DNA of 64,000 bases from Andalucia godoyi. Its lineage: Eukaryota > Discoba > Jakobea > Jakobida > Andaluciidae. Made by a program: the position numbers and the translations under genes. Within the stretch, counting starts at the first letter, position 1; every line of letters begins with the position of its first letter. The stretch spans positions 487,636-551,635 of the forward strand of contig VRVR01000001.1 of assembly GCA_009859145.1 (NCBI GenBank). Direction: 5' to 3'. Below the pieces are notes generated by a model that saw only the letters and a list, made by a program, of their open reading frames with translations, did no database searches and was not told the origin of the DNA. Shown here one piece after another: positions 61,801 to 64,000 of the stretch.

Positions 61801-61910
61801 TCACGCAAGCTTTGCAGCTCCGAGATGTCTTCTTGAATGAACAGTTTCTCATTGATCAGCGCCCGCTGTGCTGTCAGGAACGACGAGAGCGACGCAGACA
61901 TTTCCATCAT
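58842..61910 (-). CDS. GAPVD1/RME-6-like protein: RasGAP-like domain plus VPS9 domain
   Basis: A 1,022-residue protein. After a coiled-coil start (residues 1-60), residues about 65-430 show the RasGAP-like fold of the GAPVD1 family: DVERFLHHLFFNP, FVLHGLYANVSDP, then CLPFGIRMLACEIVDCAKEAF and INLCIIDPERYGLVRGAPV. Residues about 560-1000 carry a helical bundle and a VPS9 domain with DDFLPILIYLLIRANPSSLH near residue 834-852 and TAEYWFPHFEAAVMYLAELD. GAPVD1 proteins activate Rab5 on endocytic vesicles and may act on Ras. The first Met is doubled (MMEM). This is the second VPS9 protein in the window; the other pairs VPS9 with PH. Confidence 0.82.
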   Translation of the reverse strand: MMEMSASLSSFLTAQRALINEKLFIQEDISELQSLRDRLSNLQSCTPLLAVQVRELELNVDRFRNGECTLDGAYDTVAALSKASDLFKRRTNDVERFLHHLFFNPSDLASSIAFHLFHDKSSSSSALRRCANDLSRFVLHGLYANVSDPICEGNLLAFFKASMKHAFQFCQSPNELFEIAFFKKVFPAYARRIGREYAGLVLRDTLRTVLDHDDFDVSLDLDRMDIACKIIGHSKDERKVPVAQQKTLTPSGKQAPLQNLSGISDDDVRKQLQKNQANLYRVCTRIVSSLTQSVNCLPFGIRMLACEIVDCAKEAFPNSSTQEFASCLFSFFFMQYINLCIIDPERYGLVRGAPVSEKDREKLTVIANVLRHMAFGIPFQEKNSYSGMNIFISQNGEAMHRYFESIIAFRHSSSFAASEASEDVVSKFHMDTVSSVVVTFNEVSLLHRCASSVPLEHCSAEFAVAIAALGDGFEAVDPSEDRYVFVGSAGSRHSDIDVALSSTAASIPTSLPSELRLPFSQLKSVLTVLPSAVPLIPVVPIDKASAKDKKDMNMDADVDVDSVLFFSVLRQWADKEAGNKQLVRAACLLQCLRSLEDVCKRLGKKMLFVLFDAIIAESTARKQHIASVVAVEKARLLQMGDILSRLSSGCEDEHRYLLAFLSCERLRMLFSSMVIPQLRTFLSDDCTHPQTIRTRFSRFLLDLLGHARSLLVKSRFTASEVDASLDVIEKFCVMHFFESSFASFLLSEKDREKDRNLSMKLASLHGILPEDMDLPLRYCSATTWALLLEELSNWSNFRNPLERIESMVLISKSVFEIMKFCSDVESSLDSRILPAMDDFLPILIYLLIRANPSSLHSSVVQMSDCLNLHADDQKAYLFSDKKDYTAEYWFPHFEAAVMYLAELDPSELLKDIQERKASKVQFQISPATITSGSPVPGTDTQKGSVSPRTRPSTHARMRALSRRMSTFHMSMSSAASPADVKSPLFEVAAHVAALAAASPGKRSPERMSSQPVFDGDNALGSP

Positions 61911-62230
61911 TGTCCACTGACTTGAGAAGACTGCAAGATTCTACACCCTTCCTGATCTCAAAATGCTACAACCACTGCCACAATGCTCGCGACTGTTTGT
62001 GGAGGAAATCCGGAAGCGTCGATTGATTCACAAAAAATCAAATCACAAAAAGGAAAAGAAAAAATAGGCTGCAACTCAAAAAGATTAATATCAAACAAAA
62101 AACGTCTTTGATAAGCAGCAGTTTTCTTCTCGACGCTGCTGTATCAATTGACACTACCAAAAACGTGCTTCCCAAAACACAAATCGTCTCTGCAGCTCAC
62201 CAAAAAAACATGAATCATTAATATTCACCA
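61911..62230. other. Upstream region of GAPVD1-like gene
   Basis: A-rich stretches (62025-62105) and no credible frame; probably the promoter of the minus-strand GAPVD1-like gene. Confidence 0.4.
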
Positions 62231-62628
62231 TCGGCTGAGCTGTCATCGAAGACAGATCCAAGCCACATGTTTTTATGAATTTGGGGCGAACACCAACTCT
62301 TCAATGCAGGTTGTTGGTCATCGCAACCAACACATTCCCCAATGGATCCGGCATCTTCGGACATGGCCAATTTGGGTTTTCTGGGGAAGATCCCTCCTTG
62401 GAGCCATGCAATGCTTTGTCTTTGATGAAAGGTGCTGCTTAAGAGTTCGATCGATAAAAAGCAAACACACAGAAAATAGTACAAGGGAGAATAAAAGTGA
62501 AGAATGATAAGGAGTCCTGAGCTTGACTACGGTAAGAACGTCGCGTCCCCACAGGGTTGGACAAGCAAACTTCCGGTATGATGTTGTTTGCTTGAGGTTC
62601 AATGTTGAAACACAAAGCGGTCAACCGT
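62231..62628. repeat. Segmental duplication, shorter copy (B)
   Basis: A 0.40-kb near-identical copy of 44473-45097 in the same orientation. It lacks the internal 208 bases of copy A and two small tandem units. On the minus strand the loss joins two frames that are separate in copy A: MSEDA leads directly into GSIGECVGCDDQQPALKSW, giving a 48-codon tail. The copy ends sharply at CAACCGT on its right side. Substitutions elsewhere are few, so the duplication is recent. Confidence 0.85.
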
Positions 62629-62942
62629 TCTCTCTACAGCGAATATTGCTGCGACGAGGAAAACGCGACATCTTTCTTAGCGTACATGGATTAGCAGCAT
62701 CTTACTCAGATGCGAAAGGTTTGAAAGAAAGAAATAACTAAGAAAATCTTGGAACTGCGACCTTCGTCACTGCGCTGACCGAGCAGTGATGAAGGCTTTA
62801 GCAAACCGTTTCAACGATTTTTGATCACATGAAAAAAACAGGCACGATTGCACAGTACGTGCCACAATGACTTCTTCTTTTATTGCGAGTGTTTGGATTT
62901 TGCCGATTCGCTGGGAAGCAAGCAAATCCGTACACAGGGCGC
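62629..62942. other. Intergenic stretch right of copy B
   Basis: No convincing gene. TTTATT at 62878-62883 reads AATAAA on the minus strand and fits a polyadenylation signal for the small gene ending at 62943. Confidence 0.4.
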
Positions 62943-63140
62943 CTAGGGACTGTGAGAAACCTGCGAGACACCACGAATGTTAACGACACGAGTATTCTTT
63001 TCGAGCTGGCTAACGTAGTCTGCAGAACTGATCACAACGTATGTATTCCCATGCAAATGCGTCCACGTCGCTTCCCCCGAAGGCACACTGGAGCCGCGAA
63101 TTTGCACAAAAGCTCGTACTTGCTGCTCAATCTTTGCCAT
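62943..63140 (-). CDS. Possible small protein (65 aa)
   Basis: A 65-residue frame from the ATG at 63140 (MAKIEQQVRAFVQIRGSSV) with ordinary codon use and a strand-rich pattern (AFVQIRG, TYVVISSADYV, TRVVNIRGV). An AATAAA on the minus strand lies about 60 bases past the stop. It could instead be the last or first exon of a longer gene: GCAG/GTTTCT near its end resembles a splice donor. No family recognised; a competing plus-strand frame looks less natural. Confidence 0.4.
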   Translation of the reverse strand: MAKIEQQVRAFVQIRGSSVPSGEATWTHLHGNTYVVISSADYVSQLEKNTRVVNIRGVSQVSHSP

Positions 63141-63750
63141 ATCGACTCAGTGCCGCCGTCTGTCCTCTGTGCTTCCTGGACAAAACGCAGCACAACCCAG
63201 AGAGCAGCTCAGGCTAGAGACAAAACAACAGAAAAGGGCCCCGAAAAAGCTTCCCTCGCTTTTTTTTCTTTCTTTTTTTTTTTTTGCAACTTTGTCGCCC
63301 CCACCCTCGGACACCACTAGCAACTCGTTCGGAAAACACCAGGAAAGGAAATCCCGGAGCCGGTCCTTGTATGCCAATTGGAAGCAGATGGGCAAATGGA
63401 TCCGTGTAAGTTCCGGACACCGCCATCTTCGAATCGAAAAGGGAAGATGCGAGCTGAACGCTTGAAGCATTGGCTCAGGAGCTTTTGGAGAATTGTCCGT
63501 TCAGTCAAAGGAAATCTCGGTTTTTTATCGAAGCAAAGTGGAAAACTTTTAATGTAACTATATACATACATTTTTTGAGGACCAGGAAAGGGCCTGCTGC
63601 CCTTTGTTTTCTGGTTCTTGCTATCATACTCGAAGAGCATCCGATCCGCGTCGCTCTTTATCTTCGCAAAGTTGCAGCAGAATAATGCACTCGGGGAGGT
63701 CTCACGAATGCTCTCAGTGCACAATCTGTTAGCTCATTAATTATCACGTC
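63141..63750. other. Intergenic or unresolved region
   Basis: T-rich tract at 63260-63283. Minus-strand frames of 100-135 codons cross this stretch (63147-63724), but their composition (Cys, Phe, Lys runs) is unlike the real genes. I see no gene I can support. Confidence 0.35.
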
Positions 63751-63936
63751 CTAATAGACACCCACGTATTTGCGTACGGTTTGTTCAGGACAATGCACAT
63801 CTTTGCATCTTACACTCTTAATAACATACGCACGGATGTCTTTCGCGAGCGGCGCGTCCGAATTTGTTCCCCCCCCCCCCCCCCGGTAACCTAAATCCAC
63901 TTTCAGCATCACATTCATGTTTTTCATGTCCTGCAT
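63751..63936 (-). CDS. Possible 3' exon or small gene at window edge, with G16 tract
   Basis: Minus-strand frame from an ATG at 63936 (MQDMKNMNVMLKVDLGY) to a stop at 63751, 61 codons, containing a Gly run encoded by 16 consecutive G (63879-63894 read as C on the plus strand). TTTTCCCATGCAG just upstream resembles a 3' splice site, so this may be the terminal exon of a gene that begins beyond the window. Evidence is weak, and a homopolymer of this length is also prone to sequencing error. Confidence 0.25.
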   Translation of the reverse strand: MQDMKNMNVMLKVDLGYRGGGGGTNSDAPLAKDIRAYVIKSVRCKDVHCPEQTVRKYVGVY

Positions 63937-64000
63937 GGGAAAAGACGTCAGCAAGTTGTCCCCCGGGATTTCCTCTCGCTTTTCGGTCCGACACCCACTC

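Overview
The window is nuclear DNA from a compact, gene-dense, intron-poor eukaryote. This follows from its gene set (condensin CAP-G, dynactin p150, a PAK-type kinase, SUMO, NOP53, PEX3, PEX11, GAPVD1-type RabGEF, P3A proton ATPase), from AATAAA-type signals just after stop codons, and from dense short tandem repeats. There are no operons, Shine-Dalgarno sites, rRNAs or recognisable tRNAs. About 34 protein genes lie on both strands, roughly one per 1.9 kb, nearly all as one uninterrupted frame. Only one coding intron could be placed with some confidence, in the serine racemase gene. A small free-living protist fits, but I cannot name the lineage from sequence alone.

Layout. 1-9.4 kb: truncated coiled-coil gene, MMS19 (Fe-S targeting), serine racemase, AT-hook-like nuclear protein, PAK-like kinase with two CRIB motifs. 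9.8-17.3 kb: ARM/HEAT-like protein, secreted PhoPQ-activated-type hydrolase, condensin CAP-G. 17.3-25.2 kb: sugar-nucleotidyltransferase, P3A H+-ATPase, PEX11, and an odd protein that seems to join a dynein-stalk-like segment to a decayed 2-hydroxyacid dehydrogenase fold. 25.3-32.2 kb: PH+VPS9 RabGEF, secreted PLC-X-like protein, a MITE-like element, a small mitochondrial protein. 32.7-41 kb: Ser-rich coiled-coil protein, YjbQ, PEX3, cysteinyl-tRNA synthetase. 41-50.4 kb: zinc alcohol dehydrogenase, CCCH protein with possible NYN nuclease domain, a segmental duplication, dynactin p150, mitochondrial Obg (these last two overlap tail to tail), ZIP transporter. 50.7-58.7 kb: low-complexity proteins, a dually acylated protein, NOP53, SUMO, a bacterial-like two-TM protein, a small coiled-coil protein. 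58.8-64 kb: GAPVD1-like RasGAP+VPS9 protein, the second copy of the duplication, and a sparse end.

Most neighbours are functionally unrelated housekeeping genes. Loose themes are membrane traffic (two VPS9 RabGEFs, p150, PAK), peroxisomes (PEX3 and PEX11) and chromosome or nuclear work (CAP-G, MMS19, SUMO, NOP53). Many reading frames extend upstream of the first plausible ATG through repeats; I chose the ATG that begins recognisable protein sequence, usually with a purine at -3. Short tandem repeats repeatedly sit in 5' leaders just before start codons.
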